A stretch of 64,000 bases of DNA from Paramecium tetraurelia (lineage: Eukaryota > Ciliophora > Oligohymenophorea > Peniculida > Parameciidae), in NCBI RefSeq assembly GCF_000165425.1, contig NW_001799023.1, forward strand, positions 130,273-194,272. The letters run 5' to 3'. The notes below the pieces were generated by a model. It had not been told where the DNA came from. It did no database searches and saw only the letters and a program-made list of their open reading frames with translations. A program made the position numbers and the translations under genes. How positions within the stretch are numbered: the first letter of the stretch is position 1; the number at the start of each line of letters is the position of its first letter. Positions 1 through 12,388 of the stretch are shown in pieces.

Positions 1-1086
1 TTACCTGTCAATAATAAATAATAAACAACACCCAAACTAAAAACATCTCCCACTTCAGTATATGGTGTATGAGTGAAAATTTCTGGAGCCATATAACCAA
101 TAGTACCTTATCCAGATGTCAAGAATTCTCTATTAATTTATTCTGCAAATCCAAAATCAATAATCTTGATTTGATCCTTGTCTATGAGAATATTTTCCAA
201 TTTAATGTCTCTGTGCACATATCCTAAACTGAATAGATTTACTGTACTTACCTATGAATGGCCTAAAGTCCCAAGGCAACTCTGTGGATAATCGCACTAG
301 CCTCACACTCTTAAATTCTGACTTTCTCTTTTAATAATTTATACAAGGATCCACTGCGCAATAATTCTGTAATTAAAACTATCAAAATTCTCAGAAATAT
401 TTACTTAATTACTCATCCAATTAGATTATTTCGTACAACGTCAATATGAAGGGAGAGTTGACTTGCTTCAAAATTTCACATTCAGCTTTGACCAGTTAGG
501 CTAAACAACTTAGATTTTTCTTTTATGCCAATTCATTTTTATTATAGACCTTTCCGGCATAATATTAGTTTTAAAATGATTATTTATTCAAAGGACACAA
601 CTTGTACACTTTTGAGTATCCACCCTTACCCATCAAATCCTAGATAGTATAAAGCTAATTCAAAATTTTAGCAAATGCAAAATGCTGTTAATCGTTTGAA
701 GAAGGTGAAAGTTTACTAACTGAAGAATCATTTTTAAACTTTTACAAATCTGCATTCCAGAAATAGGAATATACTTATTAATTTCTCTTTACTCTAATCA
801 CTTTAACTAGATCCTAATCCTTATTCTAGATCTTCAAATCAATTAGCTTAGCACTCATCTGATAATTCAACAACAACCATCTGATGTTATTATTTTTCTA
901 ATAGCATAACATTCCTCCTCCAGTCAAGATATAAGTTCTCTCCTTGATTACTTAATTTTTTCTATCTGTCTTACTCAATTATTGAGTTATAAGTATTTCA
1001 CCATCCAAAACACATTCCCCTCGGTTCCAAAACTTATCGCATACATCATTTTCCAAATATACTGGCCATTATACTTATTAGGACAT
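1..1086 (-). CDS. Ser/Thr protein kinase with PH-like N-terminus, C-terminus cut by window edge
   Basis: Translated from the minus strand with TAA/TAG as Gln, starting [14 protein letters not shown] at 1086. Roughly the first 110 residues look like a PH-type beta domain ([17 protein letters not shown]). A kinase domain follows, with a glycine loop ([11 protein letters not shown]), the VAIK lysine in YAGKVYNK, the catalytic loop [17 protein letters not shown] and GTIGYMAPE, so it looks active. A 23-nt intron interrupts the stretch before VHRD ([11 protein letters not shown] after splicing). The gene runs past position 1, so the end of the C-lobe and any tail are missing. The family is an expanded ciliate kinase group; substrate and pathway cannot be told from sequence. 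Its promoter faces the 3' end of the thymidine kinase gene. Confidence 0.85.
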
Positions 1087-1220
1087 AATAGATAAATAAA
1101 TTAAAAATTGATGTTCAAATCGAAAAGTAAAAACAAGAAACTCCGAAATTAATTATTGTATTTGTTTTTAAAATATTCAATTAAAATTTCTATTAATATA
1201 AAATAATTAATTATAGTGTC

Positions 1221-1948
1221 TCAGCAAATCAAATTTTGTTAACCAAATAGTCTTTCATCGTTTGAATAAACTGGGATTTAAGAAAGAGTATGCTTTTCAA
1301 ATTTATCCTCTGTCAAATTAAAACATGCCCTACAAGCAGGCTTATAGCAGTCCTCTCCTCCGATTAATTCAACTTAATTTTATTTATATTTTATACTTTC
1401 TTAAGATTAAACTGTTCTTTTGGTAAATGAAGCATTCTCCTTCTTACAAAACCAACAAACAGCTGTTAACTTAGTGATGCGTTCCGCCAATGGAATCAAA
1501 CTCAAGATGTTCCGAAAAGGCTTTCTATCAAAGGTACCATCAAGAGCAGCAACGATTACTATTTTCCCCAAATTCGCCATTGCTTCACTAAACTCAACAA
1601 TCTAATAGAATATTTAGTAATTAAGTTACATCGCAAAAGAATTGTCCTTCATCAATGGCTACAACATCGTAGTCTTTGCATTTCTCAAAAGCATCAAATA
1701 ATTTGGTCACTTTTATGGCTTTCAAATATTATCTAAATTTAGAACTAGATTATTACTTGTCATGACTAGAAATGCACTGATCATCTGAGTATCTGTTATC
1801 ATTAGCATAATTAAGAACTGCACATTTTCTTTCAGATATTGTAAATCTTTTAACTAATCTCATCAATTCACTTGTTTTACCAGAAAACTACATCATTTTA
1901 AATTATTACCATTGGACCATATATTACTGAAATAGTTCCTGTGAACAT
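1221..1948 (-). CDS. TK1: Thymidine kinase (TK1 type)
   Basis: Phosphorylates thymidine to dTMP with ATP in the nucleotide salvage pathway (family knowledge). Four introns of 22-28 nt must be removed, giving about 209 residues; the frame closes exactly. Seen in order: the P-loop [16 protein letters not shown] near residue 10, the Walker B-like [14 protein letters not shown], and the zinc site built from CWFCKK and CRACF, with [16 protein letters not shown] matching the family lasso and zinc region. The start [12 protein letters not shown] is the only ATG before the P-loop. The first intron falls inside the P-loop, between GPM and FSGK. A short type II enzyme without extra domains. Confidence 0.93.
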
Positions 1949-2959
1949 TATTTTAATTTCAAATTATTTTAATGCGCCGAATTAAGTATTTCAATTTAAG
2001 TACCTTATCATTTCCCGCTTTTTTGAAATTTTAAATACTCCTTGTTAACAGGGGAGAGATGAGCAAAATTAATAACAGATTATATGTTTGTTCCTAAAAA
2101 TAGAATTTATCACCGAAATAAAATATAATTGTTAATTTATAATATTTTCAGTTTAAGAGAAAGGGATTCTTAAGTGCATATTGTTCTCAATTGAATCTAC
2201 TAAACGACATAAAATTTATCTATCTAATTTACCTATTTAATAGGTAGACTTTATGTTTCAGGTTATAAGTTGGTAATTTTTGTCAACTTACCAATTATGT
2301 TAATTATTGATTTATTTACTAGCAAGTGAATGACATGAGACTATTCGTTGAATTTTAAAGGGGTTAAGAAGTCTGTATTTTTAGATAAGAGTAAATAATA
2401 AAAAATTATTTTAGATCTGTCTTATTCCATTTGAATTTTCTCTAATTTTTTCCATTTTATGATATCCTTCTAGAGTATATTTACGAATATCAATTATTCT
2501 TGCACTTTACTTCGAAACATCAATTCCTATTCCAGTAAGTTATATCTTAATTAAGTTTAGATTATAACCAAACATTTAGATACTGGATAATAAAAGATTG
2601 ACTACTAGTCTCTATTGTGATTGAAATCATCAAATTTTGATGTATTTATAAGGAACTTTGTTTGGGATATATGAATCAATTTATTGTAGAGAAGCCATCC
2701 AAAAATTAGAGTGGGTAATGGCTTAATGTGCTTAAAATAGCAAATATGACAACCAATCAACTTTTTAATTCTGTGGTATAAAACATGATTAAGATAGAAT
2801 TGTTTTGCTTTAATACATGGAATAGTTTTATTTTATATAATATCAATTAAAAATCAGTAAGATAGTGTTATTAAACTCTAAAATACCGATTTAATGATAT
2901 TAATTGGTAATAAATGATTGGTTTGATTTATAATTTAAATTTGATAATTGTCATAAAAA
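1949..2959. other. About 1 kb without a recognised gene
   Basis: AT-rich interval between thymidine kinase and the pseudokinase gene. The minus strand has a TGA-free run at 2110-2520 that starts with ATG (about 136 codons, MFRSKVQEQLIF...). With a single stop codon and such AT content, runs of this size are not rare by chance, and no family is recognised. A small inverted repeat (TTGGTAA/TTACCAA) lies near 2270-2293. The right part should hold the promoter of the gene starting at 2960. Confidence 0.4.
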
Positions 2960-4716
2960 ATGGGAGTTTGTGCATCTAAAAGCGATCCAAAGAAAGTAAA
3001 GAAACAAAAGCCGTAATCTGTAACCATACCTCCTCAGTAGACTCTTACTACTAGAGAACACAAAACGACTACAATATAATTTTAAGAGCCCAGTACGATT
3101 CAACGAGGTACCACATCACTTCATCGTGCTTCTCCTAATCAATCAATAACTCCTATCTAAAAAGTGTCATAAAATAATGTAACCACTCCTGTTCAACGAG
3201 TGTCTCCTTCTAATCATCCAACCCCAAAGACTATGATCATCTAATCAACACAATTACAAGAAAGAAGCAGAAACGGATCTATGTTGAATATTCCTTAGCA
3301 AAGATTGAGCACAAAGCCAGGTTCAAAGTCCATTCAATCTCCAGCCTCCAGAAACTATTCTGTTGTCTCTAGATAAAATCACAGTAAATAATTTATGTAT
3401 GTTTGAAGAAAGCCAAAGCAAAACAGTGATGTAACATAACGAGACTGGACAATTGGTGTTGGTAGAAATGATCAAATTTGAAAACAGGAGTCAACAATTT
3501 ATTGACATGTTAGAAGAACTACGATTGGTAATTCTGAATATTAATAATTAAGGATCAAATGAATATAGTTAAAATATTAGATATTCACATGGATTCACAT
3601 AAAAGAAATCATCAAGTTGTTTATGAACATTGCCAAGGTGGACACCTTTCTAAGTTTCTAGATTCAAACTAATTGGAATACTAAACCATCGGGTCCATGT
3701 TTTATCAAATGGTAGAAGCCTTGGCATATGTTCATTCATTAGGTTACAGTCACGATGAATTGACTATTGATAGTTTCTCAGTCTTCGATGATTCTTCTAC
3801 GCCCTTCATCAAATTATCAGAAATTAGAAGCATCTACTAATTTATGTATCCTAAGAATTCTCTTCTTTATGAACCACCTAATTCCCCTAATCATCATCAT
3901 CATCACAAAGATTACAAAGATCACTCTAAACCTTAAAATATCTAAACTAAAAACAGGAGCTAATCCAATGATATCTGGGCACTGGCTATTATTGTTTTGT
4001 AATTACTTACTCATAAATTTCCTTTTGAAATTGAAGAAATCCATAAATTCAAAGCAGAAGAAGTTTATGCTGAACAAGAATAGGACATCTATCCTTTATT
4101 AATAGAAATGCTTCACCATAATCCAAATGAGAGAATCACTCTTGAGAAATGTTTACTTCATCCATATCTTATTAAAATGAAATAGGTTCAACCCAAAGAT
4201 TACATTATGCCATTCACCAACATCATCAAATGCAAGAATATGACTTATCTACACAAATGTCTATTTCGATATCTTTTAACTTTATATGCATCAGATCACT
4301 TAAAAGTACTTAATAAGCTATTTACTACTGCAGACCTCAACAAAGATGGTTCATTAAGTGAAGATGAATTACAGCCTCTCCTAAATGAGTAACCACAGGA
4401 ATATTCTCTTCAGATATCCGACTTTGTTAACATAACTTAAGAAGAATTCCTTTTATTTGCAGCCGATAAGCAGTAAGTGCTTACTCAGGATTGCCTTACA
4501 TTAAGCTTCAAGGCGTTGTCCAAATCCTAAAACATAATAACTCCAAAGTTGATTTGCAAAGTTATTACCGATTGCAACGAAGAATAACTCTAATAGGATT
4601 TCGATACTTATAACTTAAATTATACAGTAAAATTTACCAAAATATCATATTAGCTCTAATAAAAAGAATATGAAACATTTCTAATCAATTACTAATCTCC
4701 CTAACCTATTGTTTGA
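2960..4716 (+). CDS. CDPK-like pseudokinase with EF-hand, predicted N-myristoylated
   Basis: Starts MGVCASKSDPKK, a good N-myristoylation plus palmitoylation signal, then about 130 Ser/Thr/Gln-rich residues, a kinase-fold domain and a C-terminal calcium-binding region, as in calcium-dependent protein kinases. The kinase core looks dead. The position of the VAIK lysine reads LVLVEMIKF, the HRD loop reads YSHDELTIDS, and the DFG position reads FIKLSEIR. The fold markers DIWALAIIVLQLL and NPNERITLEKCLLHPYL are kept. One clear EF-hand loop is DLNKDGSLSEDE; other EF-hands are degraded. Three introns (about 25 nt each) were removed, including one after LEELRL and one near the end. It probably acts as a calcium-sensing scaffold at membranes rather than as an enzyme (inference). 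Confidence 0.82.
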
Positions 4717-4935
4717 AGATAGTGACCTAATTTGATTAATTTTTTTGAGTCTCCAATTAAATTAAAATATATATGATTAAATTCTTAACTAGTCAAATTA
4801 TGGTGAAATATTTTAATAATTAATATTAATATTTCGAGATTAAAAGAAGATACTCTCCCTTTAAATATTATTTAATAATAATACAATAATACAAATAAAA
4901 CTAAGTGACACATATTATGGTTGTAAATATATATT

Positions 4936-7900
4936 TCAAAGATCAAATATATCCTTCTGTGGTATTTTTCTATCAGTGGTTCTACAGAACGGACAACATT
5001 TCTTTTGAACATACTCAAATTCATGTTCGTCAATGAAAAAGAATCTTGTACAGTCAGGACATACATGAATTGGTTATGAGGAATCCATATTTTTATAGTA
5101 TTTGACATCAATAGTTCTGCAATATGGCCTGAGATCAACAATAAGGACTTCTTCAGGGGATAGGGATTTAATTGTCGCTTCATCTAATTCAACTGCCAAA
5201 TACTGATCTTGCGAGGTCTGTTATTATTGAATAATTTCATTCATTTTGTCTTAAAAGAGCTAACCTGGTCGTTTATTGGTTATGACTTTTTCAGTATTAA
5301 GCAATTTCTCAACATCCTCTCTGGATAAGGCGTTATCAACCTTGAATTCTACGACTTGAAGATTTTAAAAAGTGATGAAGGATGAAAAAAGAGGATGAAG
5401 ACAAACATTGCATTAAGAGCAATTTTGATTTTCGTTTAACATAAGATTTGATGTTTGACATCTGGCACAAAAGGGCAATCTCGATTCATCATCTGTATAT
5501 GGTTTGGATCTGATAAGCATAGATTAAAGATCTATTTCTTCACTCCATTCGGGTGGTACTTTGAATGACTACAATTTAGAAGTATATATATACATTGAGT
5601 TTTTCATAACAAATACGAGTAGTTTTGTAACATCCAAGTTGAGATGCACATTTTGCAAGAGAATAATAGACATAGCTCATTTTAATTCCTTGATAGGTGC
5701 TTTTCCACTTAGAGATGATAAATCGAGCTGCATTCATTATTTGTAAGAAGTAATTTTCTCCAGACAGAGGCTGGAAGGGTTCTCCGATAAAACTATGTAT
5801 CTTTTGATAAGCAAAATAGACATCAGCTAAATCACTATAGTCTTAATACTATCTAATTGATTTGACATCATCGCCAGAGGGATTATGATAATCAGCAATT
5901 TGAGTAAGGCAATCAATAGCTAGATTCCAAAGATATTGACTAGCATCATGATACCTTTATTCTTCAATACAATTCTTAGCCATATCCTTAGTCATCTTCA
6001 TTGATATATCATATCTTCCAGCACTTTTATAGGCTTTGAGTGCATCCTCATATCTATCATTCTGCAATAGATGATTGGCATAAGGAACTTTGACAATCTC
6101 AAGCAATTGTTTATTTGAGCGACCAATTTGAAAGGCTTCTTCCCATTTCTCAAATTCAACATGCAAAGCCATCAGACTCTACAAGTCATTCAATTTAAGA
6201 TAGGCCTCCTTAGCGCCTCCATGATGTTTGAGTTTCTTAAAGTAATTGGCACATTAGACAATGCTGTCTGTGTTGTCCTATCTGTCCATCATTCTACAAA
6301 CATTAATTAATCCATCGATATTTTTATTCTACCCATACAAATCAATGGCTTTCTTGAATTCTCCACATTATACAAATAAGTCTGCAGCAGCCTTCCAATC
6401 TCCTGACTCCTTCATCCACTCTGCCTCTTCTCTCAATAACATATTCATTTCTATCTTTGGAGCTGCTATATCTTATGGCTATGGTATCACAGCCTATCCT
6501 CTACTAGTGCCTGTTCTCCCTTGTGATGTTGGTGCTCTGACTCCAGTGCCTGTTCTCCCTCCTGATGTCACAGCCCTAAATGCCACATCTCCTTTCTTTG
6601 CAAAATCTAATTATGTAACCAAATTTATTAACTTTTTGCTTCATCCCAACGTTTCAACTCTTTGAACAGTTAAACTGCTTTATCTGCCAAACCGACCTTT
6701 ATAAGCAGATTGCCTGCATCAATGAACTTCCCTTGATATGCCAGTGTCTCTGCATTGAGTTCATTCAACGTTTGTGCATCCAAATTCCTTTTCTCATACT
6801 TCTACAACAAATCTATATATTGATAATCTTTATTCCTCAAAAAACACTATTTTAATTAGGATGATGTAATACTCTTCTTGCAATATCAAATTCTCCTGCA
6901 ATCAATGCTTCTATTCCCAATGCTCTAATGTCTTATTCTGTAACTCCCAAACATGCTATTTTCAAAGCATTCTAAAAGTCCTTCTTCTCTAAATACTTCT
7001 ACATATTTGCAGTCTGCTGGATAACAATCGTCTAAGGTTTTGAGCCATCAAATAAAAATATTTTGCATCCCTTGAACCCTATAACATTTCCATTTATTTT
7101 TTAATTCAATGCTTAAAATGCTATACATTTAATAAACAATAATCCCTTGCCAGAGTAAGCAATCAAATCCTCAAACTCCTCATTGAATGCTACTCCTTCC
7201 ACACTCATCTCCCCAAATAGTACTTCCTTAGTGATAGTGTCAAGAACTTGGAGATTCGAATTGCCATCAATCAAAGCCAACTTTCTTTTAGTTTGAGACA
7301 TGGTCAGATATTTGATCTAAGTGTTGACCTTATGAACTTGAATCGGAAATGAATTATCTAAGAACAATTTATAAATTCCCCCGTTCTCTAATCCAACCAA
7401 CACCAATTCCCTTTTAGGAGGGCCTCCTTAAACACTAACAAAACTAATAGGTGCTTCAAAGGACCATGTTCTATCCATATCACCATTAAAATTGAAGGCA
7501 ATCAATTTCTAACCTCCACCTATTAAAACATTGGAGGATGACAATTAGAAGTGGTCGCAATCCACTCTTTTGGCAAACTTCTTGAATTGTTTGTACTTCA
7601 TATAATCATCTCCCTTTATCACGCAAGTATAGATTAGAACCTTGATTCCACACAGAACGGCGACTTTCTCCTTAAAAATAGCGACCTTCTTGACCAACTC
7701 TTTACATTTTATCCTAGCCTTTTAATTTGAATTCATTGACACTATAATAGCATCAGTCAATTGCTCTCTGCTTATAAACTTGTCATTATATAATCCAATA
7801 ACAGTATCAGAAATCAATTCTTAAATGATGATTTATCCATCATTCGTGCCACAACCTATTAAGGTTGATTTGGGCTTAATTTTAGTGCACCATATCCAAT

Positions 7901-8791
7901 CTTGTTGCTAACATACTTCGAATAGGAATCCCCCTTCTCTCGTGTACAAATTGACTTTACTATTGTTGCCTGAAATTGCCATGTACTCTCCATTATGCTA
8001 AAAATTGATATGTAATGGATCGAAGGGCAGTTCTATTCTGGCTCCAATTTATTATCCATTCTAATCGAATTGATATAAAGAATTCATCCAAACTCCCACT
8101 GTAAGTTAAGATTATTGGTTATCTGAATTTATTGGAGACCACTCCATACACCAAGCAGGTCCTCCTTTTTGAGTCTATATCTCTTTCAGATTTTGTGCCT
8201 GTCTGTCCGTAATTACAATCAAACCTATTTTCAAATAAATTATTTATACCACTTATGGTTCCAAAGGATACATATTACCCGTCTGCACTCCAGGCACAAC
8301 AAATGATCTTCTCCTTAAACTTTTATCGCTCGATGTTGCTCATTCCAGGAATCCAAAGGGAATACTCCTAATTCGACCCTGTGAAGATCTGCTATTACAA
8401 TGGACTAATCGCTGCACATTGTATAGCATCACTATGAGAAAACCACTTCTCTGGCTCCAACAAACGATCACTTTTTTTACTATTGTACATCCAAACCACA
8501 ACTGTTTTATCCTGACTTCCAGACACCAATTTGTTTCCATCCTTAGAGGTGGCCAAACAAGTGATTGTCTCCTTGTGTTGTCCTCTCAAGGGTGGACACA
8601 GCATGTCAGATTTGTAGGTATCGAAAAGAAGAAGTGCATTACCCACGGCTGCCACGAATATATCACCATCTTGGGGATTTGCGATTTCACATACCTTTCA
8701 AAAATGCACATGCGAAAACTTGGTTGGTAATGTTGGAATTCGCATCCTTGGGCTAATCTATTGCAGAGGTCCAAAGTTCCTTGCTTTTCAT
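4936..8791 (-). CDS. IFT122: Intraflagellar transport protein IFT122 (IFT-A complex)
   Basis: IFT122 is a core subunit of the IFT-A complex, which drives retrograde transport and membrane-protein entry in cilia. The N-terminal WD40 propeller starts MKSKELWTSAIDQPKD and, after a 25-nt intron, continues DGDIFVAAVGNALLLFD and VSGSQDKTVVVW. A second propeller contains KLALIDGNSNLQVLDTITKE, matching the human protein closely. TPR-like helical repeats follow (for example KWEEAFQIGRSNKQLLEIV). The C-terminus carries the zinc-binding pairs LPFCARC...CSQCN and HVCPDC...CCPFCR that end IFT122 in animals. Length, about 1,200 residues, fits the family. Start and stop (TGA after DIFDL) are clear. It diverges from the MORN gene, with only 81 bp between the two start codons. 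Confidence 0.95.
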
Positions 8792-8872
8792 ATTTTAAAT
8801 TATTTATATATCAATGATAATGAATTCTATTTATAATAAATATATTTTGAATTTGAATTCATTAAAATACAA
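8792..8872. promoter_or_regulatory. Short divergent promoter between IFT122 and the MORN gene
   Basis: Only 81 bp, very AT-rich, separate the ATG of IFT122 (minus) from the ATG of the MORN-repeat gene (plus). Both transcription starts and 5' UTRs must fit here, so the two genes probably share a bidirectional promoter. No specific motif is claimed; the call rests on gene layout alone. Confidence 0.5.
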
Positions 8873-9833
8873 ATGGGCAATTACTGCAGTGAGATTTGCA
8901 ATGAACCTGAAATTTAAGTCTTGAGATTGTCTGATTTGGAATGCACTCCTCAATCTGTGCGTTCAAGAAAGAGCCAACACCAGAAAGGCTACTTCACTGA
9001 GAGCAAAGAACCAGTTCTTCATTTGAATAATAACACCGAGAAATAGAGGCGGCCTCCTTATCGCTACACCACAGGAGGAGTGTATGAGGGAGAATGGGTC
9101 GGAAACAAGAGGGAGGGAATCGGAATTATGACTTGGCCAGGTAATTAAATGTATCTCACGTATTTGCAAGATGGAGCCAAGTATGAGGGCGAGTGGAAAG
9201 ATAACAGAGCGAATGGTAACGGTAAATTCTGGCATTTAGACGGCGACACTTGTAGGTTTATTTTATTTTTATTAGACGAAGGAGAATGGAAGGATGATTA
9301 GACACATGGCTACGGCATATATGTACACGTCAATGGAGCCAAGTATGAGGGCTATTGGAAGAACGATGTACAAGATGGATATGGAATTGAAATTTGGGCA
9401 GATGGAAGTAAATATGAAGGATTTTACGTCATGGGCAAAAAGGATGGTTAAGGCAAATACTATTGGCCAGATGGTAGTTCTTACTAGGGAGCTTGGTCAG
9501 AAAACAACATCAATGGTCATGGTACATATTAATGGCAAGATGGTCGATAGGTAATTGTGTGTAATTATGTTGCAGTATGTTGGAGATTGGTTAGATAATT
9601 GTATGCATGGCAAAGGATGTTATAAATGGAAAGATGGGAGATCATACTTAGGGGAATTTGTACAAGATAAACGACATGGATTTGGAGTTTATGAATGGGA
9701 GGATGGAAGGAAATATGAAGGATTCTGGGATAATGGAAAATAACATGGGGAAGGTAACTATTATGAATCAAATGGCAAGATGAGGAGAGGGTTATGGGAA
9801 GATGGTAAAAGGATTAAATGGCTAGATGAGTGA
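8873..9833 (+). CDS. MORN-repeat protein, predicted N-myristoylated
   Basis: About 293 residues after removing introns of 30, 24 and 25 nt, which restores an unbroken frame. The N-terminus [13 protein letters not shown] fits N-myristoylation with nearby palmitoylated cysteines. From about residue 65 there are roughly eight MORN repeats of the form YEGEW(x)G(x)GxGxxxWxDG, for example [38 protein letters not shown] and [23 protein letters not shown] repeats bind membranes or act as scaffolds; ciliate examples are often cortical or ciliary. Divergent partner of IFT122, which supports a ciliary or cortical role (inference). The stop lies 17 bp from the stop of the convergent kinase gene. Confidence 0.92.
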
Positions 9834-9850
9834 TATTATATTAAACTATC

Positions 9851-11382
9851 TCAAATCAAAGAACTTAGTTAATCTGATGCCTCTTTTAAATGATTCAAGA
9901 TCAATTACCTACAATCTTCAACTCCATGTTCACTAAATTAAGCCAAATCTTCCTTAATGTATAATACAAACTCATTTTCAGTTGAATCTGTCAGTTTTTC
10001 TGCCACATATATCAGCCATTATTCATCAGATGTATAATTCTTATCTCTAAAATTCACCAATTACTTAATCTTAGTAGTGTATTCTACCTTAGCCTTTTTC
10101 TATTAATCCATAAGGATGGCATCGTATTTTGATTGTAATTAATCATCCCTTATTGAAAAATATGAATAATTGAGAAAATACTCTACCCTCATTTCCTTTA
10201 ATTCTTATTTGATATAACTCTAGGTAAAGAATTGATCAAAATTCTCCATAGTTAATATACGTAAGGCCTCGTCAACTTTCTTTTATAAGGTATCCAATTC
10301 ATAAACTCCAATGCTTCTTAAACATTTAGAACATGCAGAGACTATTCTTGAAACATCAATATCCTAATCCTTAATTGGCATCCTATAAATGGCTGGTTGA
10401 TTGTGTATGGCACATTTTTGTTGATAAATGGATTTCCTGTCTTGAATAACATCTAAATCATTAATCAACAGTGGTGAAATAGGCGTTTAAGTAAAGGGGA
10501 CTTAATTTAAAAGAGAGATGGAACTATTGTTAACATTCTACTTGTATTGTCTTATTAAATCAAGTATCCATGGTAACGATTTCCTTTGATTCGGTTCTTT
10601 ATTAATCATTCCCATAAGAATGTTAGCAACTATTTGTTTTCTTGGTGGCAAACGGCTACCTGAATATTCATGCTTTCTTGGATAGTAGGGTTCATTCCTG
10701 ATTTTAATAAAGACTTCGTCTTCAGTATGACCATCAAAAAATGGAGTGCCATGTAACAATTCGTCAAACATTAATCCCAAGGCCCAAATATCGACTGTTT
10801 TATCATACCCATATAATTCTGCTCTTCCATCGATGATTTCAGGAGCAACATAGTAGGCAGTCCCAAATTTAGAAGTGAGTTTGACATCACCAATACAACC
10901 CAATCCAAAATCTGAGATCTTATAGTAAATCTAGCCATTATAGGTGGTTCTTAAAATATTTTCTGGTTTAATATCCCTATGAACAATATTGATCTTATGC
11001 AAATAATCTAACCCTTGGGCAACTTGTTCCAGAATCTCAATGCAATGTTCCTCACCCAAATATTGAGGTTTCTTTTTCATAAAATCAAATAGAGTGCCAC
11101 TATTACAGAATTCTTAAACTACATATACTTGAGTGCCCTGATCATACACATCAATTATTCTCACTATGGCAGGATGCGAATGTTTGACTAATTCATTCAG
11201 AATTTCAATCTCACTCAAGGTCAATTGATTATTTTTGGGTAAAATCTACATTAGTTAAATTCAGTTACTTTGACTGCCACCTATTCTTAAGTGGTTTTCT
11301 TCTTTGCTAAATAAACTTATCCGAACACTCCTTATCCTAATTATTGATTAGAAAACTCGTAAAATAGATCAAATCTCTTCAT
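9851..11382 (-). CDS. Ser/Thr protein kinase
   Basis: About 500 residues. The kinase domain sits at the very N-terminus (MKRFDLFYEFSNQQLGQG) with glycine loop LGQGVFGQVYLAKKK, VAVK (split by a 23-nt intron right after the lysine), IVHRDIKPENIL, ISDFGLGCIG, FGTAYYVAPEI and VDIWALGLMFDELLHG, so all catalytic residues are present. Residues from about 280 on form a Gln/Lys-rich helical tail without a recognised domain. The activation segment resembles CAMK-group kinases, but the family is not assigned. The stop TGA is on the minus strand at 9851-9853. An alternative splice near 9900 would extend the frame into the MORN gene and was not chosen. Confidence 0.87.
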
Positions 11383-11764
11383 CTGGTTATATATTGGATA
11401 AATTTTAAAATTATTTTAATATATAAATCAATTTTTGGTTAAGTTCAAATAGAAACTAACAAAAGACTTATTATCAAAGACTTTGGACAATAAAGCTGAT
11501 TGGTGAACATTCTGGATCAGTTCTACTTCAGACATAAAAGAGCAGAACCTTTTAGAGGTCAAAGACACTTCCTTTTGTGATTTGATCACTATTCGTAGCT
11601 ATATTACTTTAGTAATAGTTTGATTACATCCTCTGGTTTACTCCAGAAAGCAAAAATAGGGAATTGAAATACTGTTTGTGGTTGAACGTAGGAGTAGAGT
11701 AAGATTCCACTTTAGATACTCTATTAACTACAAGGTACTTGAGAGGGTTCCACCTTTTCGTCTT

Positions 11765-12388
11765 TCAAGAATCTACATCACTTTTACTATGATACGCTTC
11801 AGCAGCATTCTAACTATTGGGAAGACTTTTGTTATTATTGTTCTTAGTTATCAGATGGCGAATGCAGAGCATCTTCTTCACTAGATCAATCAAGTATTGC
11901 TTCTTATGACTCAAGACTTGATGCTTCTTGGTTCTCAACTACTGATCTTCCTTAATCTTCTGCCATTTGTCTTTGTTATGGCACCCTATTAAGATCATTA
12001 AGTACTTCCCACTCTTGAAAGTCTCTGGCGTTGCAAACAAGAACTTCTTCTTCTTTATAATAACCCCAGCCGCGATCAAGACATTGAGTGCATCATAGAC
12101 TCGACGCTTCACATTCTATTCCTCCTTCTTTTACTCGCTGTCCTCTGACACCAATTTATCAGCCACGAACCTATAAGTCGTCTGTGACTCTGATTCAATT
12201 ATCTTTTTCACCTTATAACTCAGATTTCTCAATCCCTTATTCTTAGAACCATGCAGCGAAAAGCTTTTCTTCTTCACTCCTGTAAATGAGCATTGTGAGT
12301 AAACTGGTTTAGGATGCAGGACTCCGTTTGGATTGAAACTAAAACGTGAGACATCTGGAAACTGACTAGCCTCTCCATCGTAATCCAT
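11765..12388 (-). CDS. DP: DP-type transcription factor (E2F dimerisation partner)
   Basis: An intronless 207-residue protein. Residues about 48-115 form the DP winged-helix domain: LSYKVKKIIESESQTTYRFV, ADKLVSEDSE and the hallmark NVKRRVYDALNVLIAAGVI followed by KKKKFLF. DP proteins have RRRVYDALNVL where E2F has RRIYDITNVL, so this is the DP side. DP pairs with E2F to bind TTTSSCGC sites and control S-phase genes. The dimerisation region after residue 125 is short and Lys/Gln-rich (KIKEDQQLRTKKHQVLSHKK), much shorter than in animal DP1, and no DP conserved boxes are obvious. Start MDYDGEASQFPDVSRF. Confidence 0.85.

Noticed and set aside
2110-2520. 136-codon minus-strand open frame
   Set aside because: With one stop codon and high AT, such lengths occur by chance; other frames are equally open and no family is recognised. 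Mentioned only in the gap entry.
6261-6665. 134-codon plus-strand ORF
   Set aside because: It lies antisense inside IFT122, whose minus-strand frame aligns with the known protein; the plus frame is a shadow.
9781-9860. Splice variant of the minus-strand kinase that would continue into the MORN gene
   Set aside because: It needs removal of sequence that reads well as coding and would overlap the MORN coding end; the simple frame stops at TGA 9851-9853.
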